Source of the DNA: Dimorphilus gyrociliatus
Lineage: Eukaryota; Annelida; Polychaeta; Dinophilidae
Assembly: GCA_904063045.1 (NCBI GenBank)
Contig: CAJFCJ010000012.1
Span: forward strand, 1 to 64,000
Reading direction: 5' to 3'
DNA: 64,000 nucleotides
Made by a program: the position numbers and the translations under genes. Positions 10,419-24,341 of this stretch are shown here, piece by piece; position 1 is the stretch's first letter; each line of letters starts with the position of its first letter. The notes under the pieces were generated by a model that saw nothing but the letters and a program-made list of their open reading frames with translations, was not told the DNA's origin and did not search any database.

Positions 10419-13347
10419 GTGAGTATTTATTTAAATTTTACTGGTACTTAGTTTCCTTTTCCCTGGAAATCAATCATATCAAGTTCATTATATCCTTAAA
10501 ATTCGCGTCATTAACACTGAAATAATAACGTTTTTTCAACAATTTTATTTTTACAATTCAATTATAAATAAAGAAAACTTCTTTCAGCTTTAATCAAAAT
10601 TTACATCTCTTTTCTTTACAGCCTTATTGTTTAATACATTTCTTATTAAAAGTTTACAAGATTTAGTTTTTGCTTGTATTACGGGATTGCGGACAATTCC
10701 GTCTAAAATTATGTTTTAATTACTCTTAGCTTTCTCATCCCGTTCTGATACATTCACTCTCTTTTATACCTTGCTAGCGTCACTTAACTGGGTGCTTGAC
10801 TGTGCTAATTCTTGGTGCCACGTTCGCGCCATGTCGTTCTCTATCCCGGTTATGTGACATTAAGTCAATTGGACTGTCCCAACTTTGGCTAAGTCAAGCT
10901 CCCCCTTTAAGTGACGCCAACGTACTGACATACATTCACTGACTCATACTAACACATAATGTATAACGTTCTGTTCAAAAAGTATTATTTTCGTTTTTTT
11001 TATGTATATAAAAGTTATGATCGCCATCTATCGAATATCATCCTTACTTCTACTGCATGTTTTCTTTTTCTTTTTTGATAGGATTTTACTATATTTCCTT
11101 GTAATCTTTAAATCCTACTGCTTTCCTAAAGCTAAAGTATAGGCTACAAATTTTATACACGATAATATGTTTATATTATGTAATTAATTTCGCACTAGTA
11201 ACAGTAGGTATAAGTTTCTTACGAACCTATTTCACGGACAAAGATACTTTCTACTTATTCTCAATAAATGAAAAAAGAGTTTCTAATTTCAGATAGTGCT
11301 AATTGCTAAATATCATAGTTTTTTGCTGGTTTCCTACAATTGGGTTATTATTTATTAAAAAGCGCCTGTTAGGAAATAATTCAAAGGAATTGTTTGAGGT
11401 AGATGTTTCCTGTATAGACTTTCTTCAAAAAATCAAAAACTACAAGAGCTAAGGTCGTTAACACATGTTACTAACTCTCTTATACTCAAATGTATTGCAT
11501 ATTAAACATAAGGCTACAAATCAAAGGTTGATTCAAACAGCCCTTTTCGAAAATAAACTGAAGCAGAGGGAAATGAAGATAGTCATGAAATAAGGACATT
11601 TTAGTAAAAGAAGGTAGAGTCCAAATTTTGGGTCAAAACAAATATTTAGACATATACACTAATAAATATATTTTTTTTAAAGAGATGAGATATTGATGTA
11701 TCTTATCTCATCAGCGAATTATTATTTTATGGTCGTTGGAATTTCTTAAATTAAAAACGTATTGGATTTTCCTGAGAGAGAGAATTGGCGAGAATAATTG
11801 CTCTGTACTAAAATCTCTCTAACTCTATTAAAATCGATAGTTAAAACATATCTGTTTTGCTTTAAAATGACTATAACTTTTTTTTAATCTCTGAATAATT
11901 TTAATACAAGAAATAAATTGATTTTAAAAAATTGTTATTATTTCTGTTAATATAAAATATTATTTTTTAATATATCTCTATCAATATTCACATGATAGTC
12001 AAATGAATTAGTTGTTCTTCTCAGATCTTTTTCGACAGTTTTTACCGAGTTTCAATTGAAAAATAATTATAAATACTACAAATTGTCAGGCATTTTTCTA
12101 AAAATAGAAATGCATAAGATTCAAAAGATAAAACCAATTATCAATAAATCACTAAAATAATAAAATAGCATTCTATAAACTATTGTTTTGAACACAAAAG
12201 AATGTTGAAATACGTTGCAAAATATAATTAAAACATGAAAAGTACAATCAGATTAAATACATTAGTTTTAAAATCAAATTTGGAAAACATTTTATTCCAG
12301 AAATAGATTATATTATCTATTATTAAATACTTAATTATATGGACATAGTGAACCATCAACGCTAAGTAAAATATTAATCTTTAATAGTAAATAGAGTGAA
12401 CTGATGGTTTACTATTAAATTAAAATGAGGAAAAAAATCTATTTATAGAATTATTTGATTATCTAATTTGACAGAAAAGCACAAGGTAACATAGTTTTTG
12501 GACGTTGAAATAGATTGCATCAGCTTTTAAATGCGAGAGTGATAAATTATCTTCGTTAACAGTGGTTGTTTTTAAATAATGGAACAAGGTTGAAAGGTCA
12601 TACATAATGTATATGTCATAGTTAATTGTCCATCATAAAACTACCTTTTTCTTTCGCCCTCCTTTTTGTACAGATCGCACACCTCTATTATTAAATAAGT
12701 ATATCCATCAAATAAATATCAATGTGAATACAATTTGAAAAATTATAGAAACAAGTGTTAAAGGAAGAAATAAAACTTTCCAATACTCTAATTAATTGAC
12801 AGTTTAGAGTTCACTCTCCTTGCTATAATTGTAAATATATTTATTGGTATGGTTCATATCATCATATCAAAATTTTCATTAATGCATTTAATATAGCTGT
12901 TTATTTAATTGTTTTAGTTGTTTGGAAAGGGTAAACGATTGTTTGAACTTTTTAAAATTGTTTCCCGAAGTTTCTAAAGAAATTATTAATAATCTTAGTT
13001 TTTGTTAAAATGAATGAATATAAATAGATATTTACACTTTTACTTAAATTGTCTTCCAGCCAGGCTAAAACAAGATTGGAAAAATTGGAAAAATTTCTCC
13101 AGTTGATCATTGATTGAAATGATATAAATAACTCGTCAGCTAGATGTTCAAACTTTGAAAATGAGAAAAGAGTAATAACATTAATTAATTAATTAAGTCT
13201 TAACAACTTACAAAAAAGAATTTTTGATCCTCGGACACCTTCTCTACAGCTTTGGAGGTAATAGTTTGATGATAATTCCTTTAATAAAATAGTTAAACGT
13301 ACAGAATGTAAACTAATGTGTGTGATATCTAAAAGGAAATTCAATAA
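10419..13347. other. Intergenic, AT-rich; contains one GC-richer inverted-repeat island
   Basis: No convincing exon was found on either strand apart from a possible 3' UTR of the lectin gene near its start. The stretch at 10748-10940 differs from its surroundings in base composition and has inverted and direct repeats (listed separately). Confidence 0.6.
10748..10940. mobile_element. Possible small non-autonomous element (MITE-like)
   Basis: An imperfect inverted repeat pairs a left arm from about 10777 (GCGTCACTTAA, then GGG and GCTTGACT) with a right arm ending near 10917 (AGTCAAGC, then CCC and TTAAGTGACGC). The interior is GC-richer than its neighbours. An identical 11-bp direct repeat, ATACATTCACT, sits at 10748-10758 and 10930-10940, outside the arms. 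That layout suits a short transposable element. However, the direct repeats are not adjacent to the arms, so the boundaries are uncertain and chance is possible. Confidence 0.35.
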
Positions 13348-14078
13348 TTACTTTCGTAATTCTCTTAGGCTGGCTAATTCAATCTTTAATTTTTGTATTG
13401 CAGCGGCTTTTATTTCCTTTTGTTGTTCCAAATCTTTCACATAGCGTATAGCTGAAGGGATGTAATAAAAGCTATACAATTATAAAGATAAACTTTCATT
13501 TGTAAACTGCAAATTCGTTTTTCTATATGGATTTAATTACATAATTTCTTATCTAATTTTTTACTTACCATTTTGTAATATTGCTGCTTTACTGATAGGC
13601 TTTGAATCATTATTACTATTTACTGGTAAAATTGAACTCAGGTTTGTATAAGCTGTCTTTATCGAATCTCTTCTTCTCTGTTCCGCTTTCGTATGCGCTG
13701 TTTGTCTTCGTTTAACCGGTAATTGAGTAGATCTTGAATCTGACGATTGTTCATACGTATCCATAATTTCCTGATTGAAGTTGAAATTTGTTTCTACAGA
13801 ATAGACGGGTGGTGTCTAAAACAGAATTACTTGTATTTAATATCAGATTAATCCAATATGTTTTTGAATAGATTATGCTTAATCTTCAATAGATAAAATA
13901 TCGAAAGACAATTATCATTCTTTTTCACTATACTTACACATGTTAACTGTTGACTTTGATTTGAATAATATACTTCTTCATTTCTTATCGGTGTTACATG
14001 ATTGGATTTGGCCTGATTTGGCTCAATTATATAAGGTATATCATCCAACCAACTAGAATTTGATAACTGTATATCCAT
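13348..14078 (-). CDS. MLX-like basic helix-loop-helix leucine-zipper transcription factor
   Basis: Three exons on the minus strand join in phase: 14078-13938, 13815-13569 and 13451-13348, giving 163 residues. The basic region (KRRQTAHTKAEQRRRDSIK, about residues 82-100) has the H, E and R positions (88, 92, 96) that contact CACGTG E-boxes. The helix-loop-helix follows (TNLSSILP, then SKAAILQ), and the last exon gives a basic, Leu-spaced zipper helix (VKDLEQQKEI, then LKIELASLREL). The wording is closest to MLX, the dimer partner of Mondo/ChREBP and MAD proteins in nutrient-responsive transcription. It stops right after the zipper, so the C-terminal cytoplasmic-retention part of vertebrate MLX is missing. 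A GTAATT at the stop codon could serve as an alternative donor to further exons. Confidence 0.8.
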
Positions 14079-15370
14079 GTTTTTAAATTCAAATTCTATT
14101 ACAATTTAGATAGTAGTAAGATAATGACGACAAATACTGCTATTTTTTTTTTACAAGTATATCTGTCTTGGCATCTTGTGAGACCCTTTGATAACATCGC
14201 CTCATTCTTTGCTCTTTTATATCGGACGTTCTAATCGCGCGATGTTCCATGAATAAATTCATCAACATATTCTTGTTTAAACCATTATAGACTCGTGAAG
14301 AGAAATAATGACAAGTTGTGGTGTGAGATAATGTATGTAGGTCAATAAATCTCTAGACGCTCGAGACGCTAACAACCTAGGTCATACACGAGTCTGACCT
14401 ATAAATCGTTACACACTATATAAATATATAGATAGATAGATATATACTGTAAATACACCGTGTATATAAAAAATATTTTATATACGAAAAAGAAATGATA
14501 AGAACGGAAATAGTTAAATAGTAATAATAATGATTATTGATACAAAATACTGTACAATGATGTTCATATTTTAATAACATCAGTTTAATTAAAAAACAAC
14601 TTTTTTTAAATAACTTTTTTTTAAAGATACAATAAACCAACTGTCACCAAAAATAGATTAGAACATTGTTTTTCCTTTTGTTAGAACTTTAAACTTTTTA
14701 ACGAAAAAAAATTATTGATTTTTTTAATTAGTTTAAAATTATAAAGAATTTATATTAATAATTAATAAATTAAAATATTATTTATTTTGTCTATAATAAG
14801 TAATTAATTGATTAATTACATTTACTATTACAATATTACTTAATCATCACTATTTTAATTTATCGTACAAGACCTTTTTTTTTGCATTAAAAGCTTCACA
14901 TATGCAAACACTACTGCAATAGGATATATGCTTATCTATAATTTATTATCTTTTTATATTATGATTAATCTAATTGTAGAGAAATAAAATGGGAAGTTAT
15001 GATTATACTATTAAAACGTATATTGAATATTTTTAGAATGAAGAACTCAACTAAAAAACTAAAAATTAAAAAGAAATGTACATTTTGTTTTAAATTTTTA
15101 TCTGATCTTTTTTTTTTTCCATCATTTTGGTAAATTTTATTAAATTGTTCTCAGTTTTCAGTACAAAAGAACAAATGCTCTAACGTTTAATACTAAAACA
15201 CCTTATCATTTGTTCCCTCTCACAACAGATGTATTCAAACACAATGGTAGCCCGCTTAAAATTTCAAAAACGCCGTAAAAATATATATATATTCTGTATA
15301 TATAGATAGTCTCCTTCATTTCACTCTTGATATTCAGTGCTGTAGTTGCCTCGAATACGTCCATACAATA
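14079..15370. other. Divergent promoter interval between MLX-like and esterase genes
   Basis: The MLX-like gene (minus) and the esterase-like gene (plus) are transcribed away from each other from this 1.3-kb AT-rich interval. Only low-complexity stop-filled reading frames are present. A TATATA-rich block at 15283-15305 lies about 65-90 bp before the esterase start codon and could hold its core promoter. Confidence 0.5.
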
Positions 15371-17534
<2,164 letters not shown>

Positions 17535-19436
17535 AATCAAAATAGACGAATTTTATTTAAACTCTTTACTTTGGGGTAAAAAATTTTAAGTTCATTTAAG
17601 TGGAAATGAAACAAACTGACAAATTTAATAATGTACACGCCTTGATTTATATACTATATATAATAGTATTTCTTGTACCGTGGCAAGTGGTGTATTGAGG
17701 ACATGTTACGTTAACAAAGTTATCAAGTATACGAGAAAAGCTTTCATTTTATATTCTTTCTTATGACAAAATCAAAAGTCATTCTGCCTGAAAAAGATTA
17801 AAATATAAAATGGAATGTAAATTGTCTAATTTATGAACAATGCTAAATCAGTACTAATATGAAATTGATATACTATATCTGTTATACACTCTAGTATAGG
17901 AAACATTAAAGAATAGTCTGTATTTTAATATAAATTATTTAACAACTGACTTAAGAGAGTGTGAGAGTGTGAGAGTGGATGTGTGTGTGTGTGTGTGTGA
18001 CAGAGAGAGAGAGAGAGAGAGCGAGAAAAAGATAGATACACGTTTAACTTAACACGCATTAAGTATATTTTTTTGTCTTTTTACTTAAAGCTAACTCAGT
18101 GTATTGTCGTCTGACAGCTTACCTTCGCTGTTAAGTGGCGTAGATCTCAATGCATTACTTTATTGAATTTTCTATTTTCTAAAAGAGAATTTCTGTTTTT
18201 TAATGTTTTATCGAAATATTAATATGTTTTATATACTTACATACTGGTAACTGCGAACTAGATTTGGGACTATGAGCTGCTATAATTATTTACTACCCTC
18301 TCTTTCTTATTCTACATAGGAAGACATTGATATTTAAAAAAAAAAACTACCAAAAATGTATATCATAATTTTACAATAGCATCTGTCAAAACGAAAAAGA
18401 GAGCAGCGTTATTTAGAGGAATTGTATCTCTTTGTTCATATTAAACTTATTATATCATTATGTATATAGTATACACATAAATATCTAATTTAACATAATC
18501 GATAATTGTGATAGTCAAGGAGAGAAATGATAGAAGGATAAGAAAAATTAAAAAATTAAAGAAACATTTTAGATCAGAGAACCATCATTTATAAAATTTT
18601 TCAAAAAGCTAAATTATTATTCAATTAACTATTTAAATTAAGTAAGCAATTGCAGTATTTTTAAAGGTAGTCTCGAAACTAGGCTGGTTGTTAACATTTG
18701 AACTAGTTACCTATACACATTTGATTTTTCGACTACACAGTTCACTTCCTGAAGTGAAGAAAAAATAATTCTAAAACATGTGATAAAGTTATTTATTAAT
18801 AGAATAGTAGATATTGTATATAAATATTTTATGTATACCCTATTTATAAGCTGTTTAAACATATTTGAAGGTACAATTAATAGCTCATTTTTCTCGTATT
18901 ACGAACACAAAAGTATTAATAGTCCTTAAAAATTTTATTCAATACTTTTAAAAGTTTAGAGAATATATATAAAGATTAGTAATATACTTTTTATAGAAAG
19001 TTTTTAATGAAGTATCTCGCTCGTTTCCTATGTAATTTATTTGGATAGGAGAACAAATGAAATAACATACAATATACAATATCTATTAATAGATATTAAT
19101 AATATCAATGTAATATACAGTATATATTTAAAATATGTATTTTTAGCTTTATTGGCACTTTCAATTAGAATTTGCATACTTTATACAGTTCATCTTGTCC
19201 ATTCATTGGCTATTTCAGAATACGCATCTGTCCATGAATGAAACATGTATAGATAGTCTTTTACAAAAAAAAAAATGTAAACATATAGAATCTTCATTGC
19301 TTAGGATTAATTAACTAATGACTAAATATGTTGGAATTAGTAATAAGCGGAATATCAGTCTTCTGATATTCAATGCATTCGAAATTTTTGTAAATAACTA
19401 TGTTTGTAATCAGAGACGTAATCAATTCGCACGCAA
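17535..19436. other. Intergenic, AT-rich
   Basis: No supported gene. It contains a compound GT/GA microsatellite at 17979-18022. The few open frames are short and rich in Tyr, Ile and Asn, as expected of AT-rich noncoding DNA. Confidence 0.6.
17979..18022. repeat. Compound (GT)n-(GA)n microsatellite
   Basis: An alternating GT tract runs directly into a GA tract with a short CA junction, preceded by several GTGAGA units from about 17955. Confidence 0.95.
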
Positions 19437-19450
19437 GTTTCCATGGAAAC
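19437..19450. promoter_or_regulatory. Perfect palindromic X-box (RFX-type site)
   Basis: GTTTCCATGGAAAC is a perfect 14-bp palindrome that fits the X-box consensus bound by RFX winged-helix factors (two GTTNCC half-sites). It lies 135 bp upstream of the first ATG of the OTU gene, a typical X-box distance. A TGACGTAG CRE-like sequence follows at 19456-19463. RFX sites of this form typify ciliary genes in animals. Occupancy is inferred from sequence only. Confidence 0.5.
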
Positions 19451-19584
19451 CCTCATGACGTAGTCACCATAGATTTGGGCCTATTTTGGAAAATACGCAG
19501 GTAAGCGAACCTCTAGTGATAAATACCGAGCTCATTGTTGAAAATGATATCGTCGATGCCTCTAAAGGATTGAGAACCGAAGAA

Positions 19585-20457
19585 ATGACATCTATTCTTC
19601 AAACTTCATACAATTTGGCAAATGATCAGAATCAAAGGAGAGCAATAAATGAAAAAAACAATAAGATAAGGAATTCTAAAGAAGATAACTCGAATCGGCA
19701 GAATTACAAATGGTTTAAAACTAGAATTCATAATCATTTTGATGGTCTCAAAACTAGGTCAACTACACTACCCGAAGTCAACACTCGAAGCAAAACTATA
19801 CAGAGGCAAAGTTCTGATGATGATTATGTGGAAGAACTCGCTCAGGATCGCTATTTATCTTGTAGAGCATTGAAGAGAAGAAGTGTGAGAGCGGATGGAA
19901 ATTGTCTATTCAGAGCATTATCGGTTCAAATCTACAGTGATGAGAATCATCATGATTTTCTAAGAAAGACTATTGTAGATTACATCAGTGAAAATCTAAA
20001 CAAATATCACTCTTTCATACTAATGGAAGTAGGCAAAAACCAGGACGACGATAAAGCCGATTTTATAGTCAAGCAAGAATTACGAAGGATGAAAACACCT
20101 GGAGAATGGACAGGCTATATAATCTTATACGCAGCAAGTGACCTTTTCCAAAGGTCGCTACATGTCACAATGGGAGGATCAGCAGCTTCGGAGAAAGTTG
20201 TAACGGATACGATTAAATCTGATATTATCAAAAGTAAATTAGAATTTCACGTTGTTTGGAGTAGAAAAGGTGGAGGTCATTACGATGCAGTTGTTCAAGA
20301 AGATGCAAAAGAAGCTCTCGATATTTATGAAGCAAGCGAAGTCTACGATCGAGATATTGGAACACCTGATATCGCAAAAGACACAAATAAATGCGCCCTC
20401 GTCGCCTTCAGATGGCTCACTGGTTTAAGATCAAATAAGAACCGAGTTTCGGGTTAA
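19585..20457 (+). CDS. OTU-family cysteine protease (deubiquitinase)
   Basis: The frame from the first ATG gives 290 residues. It stays open upstream to about 19459 without an ATG, so a spliced 5' exon is possible. After a polar, disordered N-terminus of about 85 residues comes an OTU domain. Its catalytic core ADGNCLFRALS supplies Asp104 and Cys107, and the closing GGGHYDAVV supplies the catalytic His232. The region between has the usual OTU helices (FLRKTIVDYI) and a W-x-x-x-I-I-L-Y-A-A-S-D block. OTU enzymes cleave ubiquitin from conjugates; OTUD3 and related types have this DGNCLFR wording. Chain specificity cannot be read from sequence. No intron interrupts the domain, unlike most genes here. 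Confidence 0.85.
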   Translation: MTSILQTSYNLANDQNQRRAINEKNNKIRNSKEDNSNRQNYKWFKTRIHNHFDGLKTRSTTLPEVNTRSKTIQRQSSDDDYVEELAQDRYLSCRALKRRSVRADGNCLFRALSVQIYSDENHHDFLRKTIVDYISENLNKYHSFILMEVGKNQDDDKADFIVKQELRRMKTPGEWTGYIILYAASDLFQRSLHVTMGGSAASEKVVTDTIKSDIIKSKLEFHVVWSRKGGGHYDAVVQEDAKEALDIYEASEVYDRDIGTPDIAKDTNKCALVAFRWLTGLRSNKNRVSG

Positions 20458-21440
20458 AGGACATTGAAAACGTGCATTATTCAATGATAATTGAACATAA
20501 TACTTATTTATTCGTATTTCCCTTGAAACTATTATCAATCCTTCAAACTAGAAAAAAAGCAACAACCGCAGAGAAAAGGAAAACAAAGAAGAATACTTTC
20601 AGCATTTTATCTCTAAGAATTAATCAACCAATTTCATGGAAATGTTCGATTAATACTAATCGTTATACTTTTTGTTCACAAACAACCGGAAGCATTAATT
20701 ATTTGTTACAATATGTTGGAGAAAGAATATTCTTAATTTCTCTTATTGTTTTCACTCTTATCAAGAACAAAAGAAAACAATAGATTTCTAATTTCTCCTT
20801 CTTTTATCAGTTAACTAATTATGTTTATTTTCTATTCTTTTTCCTTTGTTATTTTATTACAGGATACTTTAAAGATTTCTCTCTCTTCATATCCACTTTA
20901 TCTTAATAGCAGTTTGATTTCTCTTATCTATTCTAAACAGTGCAATTTTACAACACCATTTCAATGTCTATTTTTAATATCTTCCCAGAGACAAAAAGAA
21001 AGAGAAGAAGAGAGAAAGAGAAAAATTTATTTCATTGTTTTTTTTTCCCTTTGAGTTGTATTTCGAAAAAATGTATTGTTAATGTTAATGAATAGAACAC
21101 CAATGAAATGCACTTGATTCCACTCATGAAACTTGTTTAACAGTATTAAGCATTTTGTCTCTACAGATGAAATATTTGTATATACGTAGTATAATAATAC
21201 AATTTATTAAAGGTAAATCATTATAACGTTGTAAAGCTCAGTGAAAATTCAATATCAATAATTATTCGCTACTTATAATTAATATAGAATTTTTGTTAAT
21301 AATTTCCTTTAAAGCTTTTAAAGTTATGCTTATTTCATAAAAATCGGAACTCTTTTTCAAGATTAAAGAGATACAGGTGTTGGTATGACATTCTAGAGAT
21401 GGCGTTACTAACCAAAAAATCAATATAACTATTTTACCTA
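20458..21440. other. 3' flank of OTU gene and spacer
   Basis: Two open frames (20472-20783 and 20821-21054) are present. They are rich in Leu, Phe, Ser and Ile with no recognisable domain, and one starts only 15 bp after the OTU stop. They look like 3' UTR or chance frames and are not called as genes. Confidence 0.5.
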
Positions 21441-21521
21441 TTGCTCAACAATATTTTACTAATTGTTTATAATACATTTCATGTTGAATATATTAGTTCA
21501 GTTGAACTAAGCTACTACGAA

Positions 21522-22280
21522 ATGTGTGCTAGAAAAGAATACCGTTTTAAAATCTACACTTACGCAAATAAAACGGCTAGATTCTTCTTCTTAATGATGC
21601 TATTGTGTTCAATCATTACAGGTTTTTTTATAATATTACCGAAAAACAGTTATGAAGAAGCCAACCAAATGGTCAATATTTACAAGTATGTAGCAGCAAT
21701 TTACCTGCTTATTAATACAACAGTGAGCTATTTCTTGTGCATAATAAATAAATCTTATTGGTTAAATCGTGAAAATATTAAAAAAACTTCTGTTCAGACT
21801 CGTTTTTGTAACAAATGTAAAATTATAAAGACAGAGGAAGTACATCATTGTATTTTGTGTAAGATTTGCATTGAAAGGAGAGATCATCATTGTTTTTTTA
21901 TGAAAACTTGTATTGGAAAAAAAAATCACAAATTTTTTATTCTCTTTTGCTTTTATACGACTCTTTCAGGTGTTTTTTCCATTAACGAAATGATTATGTA
22001 TTTTAGGAGAGAAAACATTTCTTTTTTCTCCAAATCCTCTATTGTTATTATTGGCATTTGCACTACTGGTATAATAGCTACATTTATATCATTATGCTTT
22101 CTATTTTGGCAGATAATTGTCGTACTAAGTGGTAAAACATCTAAAAAATTACAAAAATTACCATATTTGGAAAGGCTTAATTGCATATTATATGGTTCCT
22201 ATTCTACAAACATTGAACGTATTTTTGAAAATACTTCAATATATGATATCATCTTCCCGATAAACTTTTATATTTTTTAA
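21522..22280 (+). CDS. DHHC palmitoyltransferase (ZDHHC22/24-like)
   Basis: From the ATG at 21522 the single-exon protein has 252 residues. Hydrophobic helices lie at about 20-40 and 54-76. The cysteine-rich zinc-binding domain follows (RFCNKCKI, VHHCILCKICIERRDHHCFFMKTCIG) with the catalytic DHHC at about 121-124. Two further helices lie at about 139-154 and 173-202. This is the standard four-helix layout with the active site facing the cytosol, used to attach palmitate to cysteines. The DHHCFF wording after the motif resembles the short ZDHHC22/24 group. A TTxE motif after the last helix is not evident. The frame is open upstream to 21441 but has no earlier ATG. Confidence 0.9.
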   Translation: MCARKEYRFKIYTYANKTARFFFLMMLLCSIITGFFIILPKNSYEEANQMVNIYKYVAAIYLLINTTVSYFLCIINKSYWLNRENIKKTSVQTRFCNKCKIIKTEEVHHCILCKICIERRDHHCFFMKTCIGKKNHKFFILFCFYTTLSGVFSINEMIMYFRRENISFFSKSSIVIIGICTTGIIATFISLCFLFWQIIVVLSGKTSKKLQKLPYLERLNCILYGSYSTNIERIFENTSIYDIIFPINFYIF

Positions 22281-22503
22281 TATTTAATAAATCTGAAATC
22301 ACTTAATTTTTTTAATTGATAAGAGAAAATACAATTATCAATCAATTTTAATCTAATTTTATATTTTAAATAAATACTGAGTTTGATAGGTTAAATAATA
22401 ATAATAATGAGTAAATGTAAAAGCCAGAAATGAAGATTGTTTTCTTTTGAGAGAAATACATAAATAGATAACTGAGAAAGTATTTGAGATAAGCAGGGAG
22501 ATT

Positions 22504-22527
22504 ATATATATATATATATATATATAC
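22504..22527. repeat. (AT)n microsatellite
   Basis: A pure alternating TA tract followed by ACTGTACATAC, in the 560-bp convergent spacer between the DHHC and MSP130-like genes. Confidence 0.95.
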
Positions 22528-22842
22528 TGTACATACTTCTTTCTGGCTATTAATAACTCATTTTAAGTTGACGAATTTTTCTCAGAAATAGTCTTAAAAG
22601 TATGAAAAGTTACAAAATTGTCTGCACATATGTTGATTTGAAGGAAAGGAAGGAATAGGGTTTAACACTAAATATCATAATCACTTATTCATTGCTATCG
22701 TTATCATAAAAAATATGATAATTATCTCAAATAAGTTTCCAATCCCATGTAGAAAACAGCTGAATTTGTTTCTTTCTTTAAACGACTGAGTGGTTCACTA
22801 TCCAACATAAAAATATCTAAGAAAATCGGGTCAAATTATTAA

Positions 22843-24305
22843 CTATTGATTGTATTTATTCATAATAAATCTCTTACCGCAATCTAAAGGACCGGTTTGT
22901 ATTTCATAAACTGAAATTGTTCCGCTGAGACTTCCACTGACAAGAAGAAGTGGATTTCCATTGGAACTTAGCTCGGCGGGAATATATCTAATTTTCAAAG
23001 GGGAAAAAAAGTATAAAAATACTCAAGTTGATATGGAAAGAGATTAGAAACTTACTTCATGTCTTGTGTATTTGTATCTCCAACATCCCTGTTGTCAAAC
23101 AGTTGTTGCCAGGTTTTCCTAGTTCCTCCTGGCCTGAAAAGTCCTTCAAATTTTGGTACCAAAGCTTTTCCATTTTCAACTGAATAAACAATGACTGTAG
23201 ATACTCTTTGATTACCAACAAAAAAGTAAGTTTTGTTTCCGATTTGAGCCGTTTCTACAACTTCCACTTCGGGACCCATATCGTCAGATCTAACATCAAA
23301 ATCATCTTCAGGAGCATGAGTTCTATCACCTACATGATTATTGAAGACTTCTGGTAAAATTTTAGCATGATAATTTTCAAAATCCGATCCAGAATCATAA
23401 ATTTTTTCCATTTCATTTTCTGGATCCCAAATTGTAAACGAACGTCCTCCATAAGCATAAAGATTCTCATATAATCCAGTTTTTGGATTTTTTCCATCAA
23501 TTAAACTCAGATATAGACGCCCCAATTTTTTATCATCGCTCAAGGCTTCTCTCATATTCTCGGGTACACTCTCATCTAACATGTTACCGTCTACGAAAAC
23601 TTTACCTCTCGCCATTTCTGCCCAGGTAAGACCTTCGTGCTTAAGTTTATAGGATTTAAGATCGCCCTCGTTTGCTGTAACTAAATAAGGCTTTCCGTTA
23701 TGCTTAAAAAGGCGGATGCCATCCGGTTGATAAAGCCCTCTTATTGGCCACTTCTGGATATTAATTCGACCGTCTTTATCGCTAGCGTCAAAACCTGATT
23801 GGCTCCAATCTTTGTAACCTAATGGAATGATATCTAAAAATTCAGCATTTGATACATCCAATTTGGCTATCGCATTATTTTCTTGCAGCACAACGTAGGC
23901 TATAGACTCATCTTCAGAAAGGACTATATATTCAGGTTCGATGTCATGGGAGAAGGTTAACTGCTCACCCGATCGCTCTCCTTTATAGATCCACCTAACA
24001 CCTTTTGCTAAAAATTCGCTGGCCCTAATATAAAAAAGATAAGGGTTTAGAAAAATTAACATTCAATTTTAGAGATTAAATTCACGTAAAAGATTGAACA
24101 TGTAAAGTTATACATAGCAAAATATGTCATGTACTTGTTCATATTTATATACCAGTATATATATATGCATATCTAAATATACTATTATGATAATTATAAT
24201 AGCATATAGCCATACTGATATATCACAGCAGTAAAGTTACAAATATGAAAAGTAACATTAATAATTTAATATGCATATAGAGTTTCTATAAAGATAATAT
24301 AAATG

Positions 24306-24341
<36 letters not shown>

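Noticed and set aside
20472-21054. Two plus-strand frames after the OTU gene
   Set aside because: Low-complexity Leu/Phe/Ser/Ile composition, no domain, no splice context, and immediately downstream of a stop codon; most likely 3' UTR.
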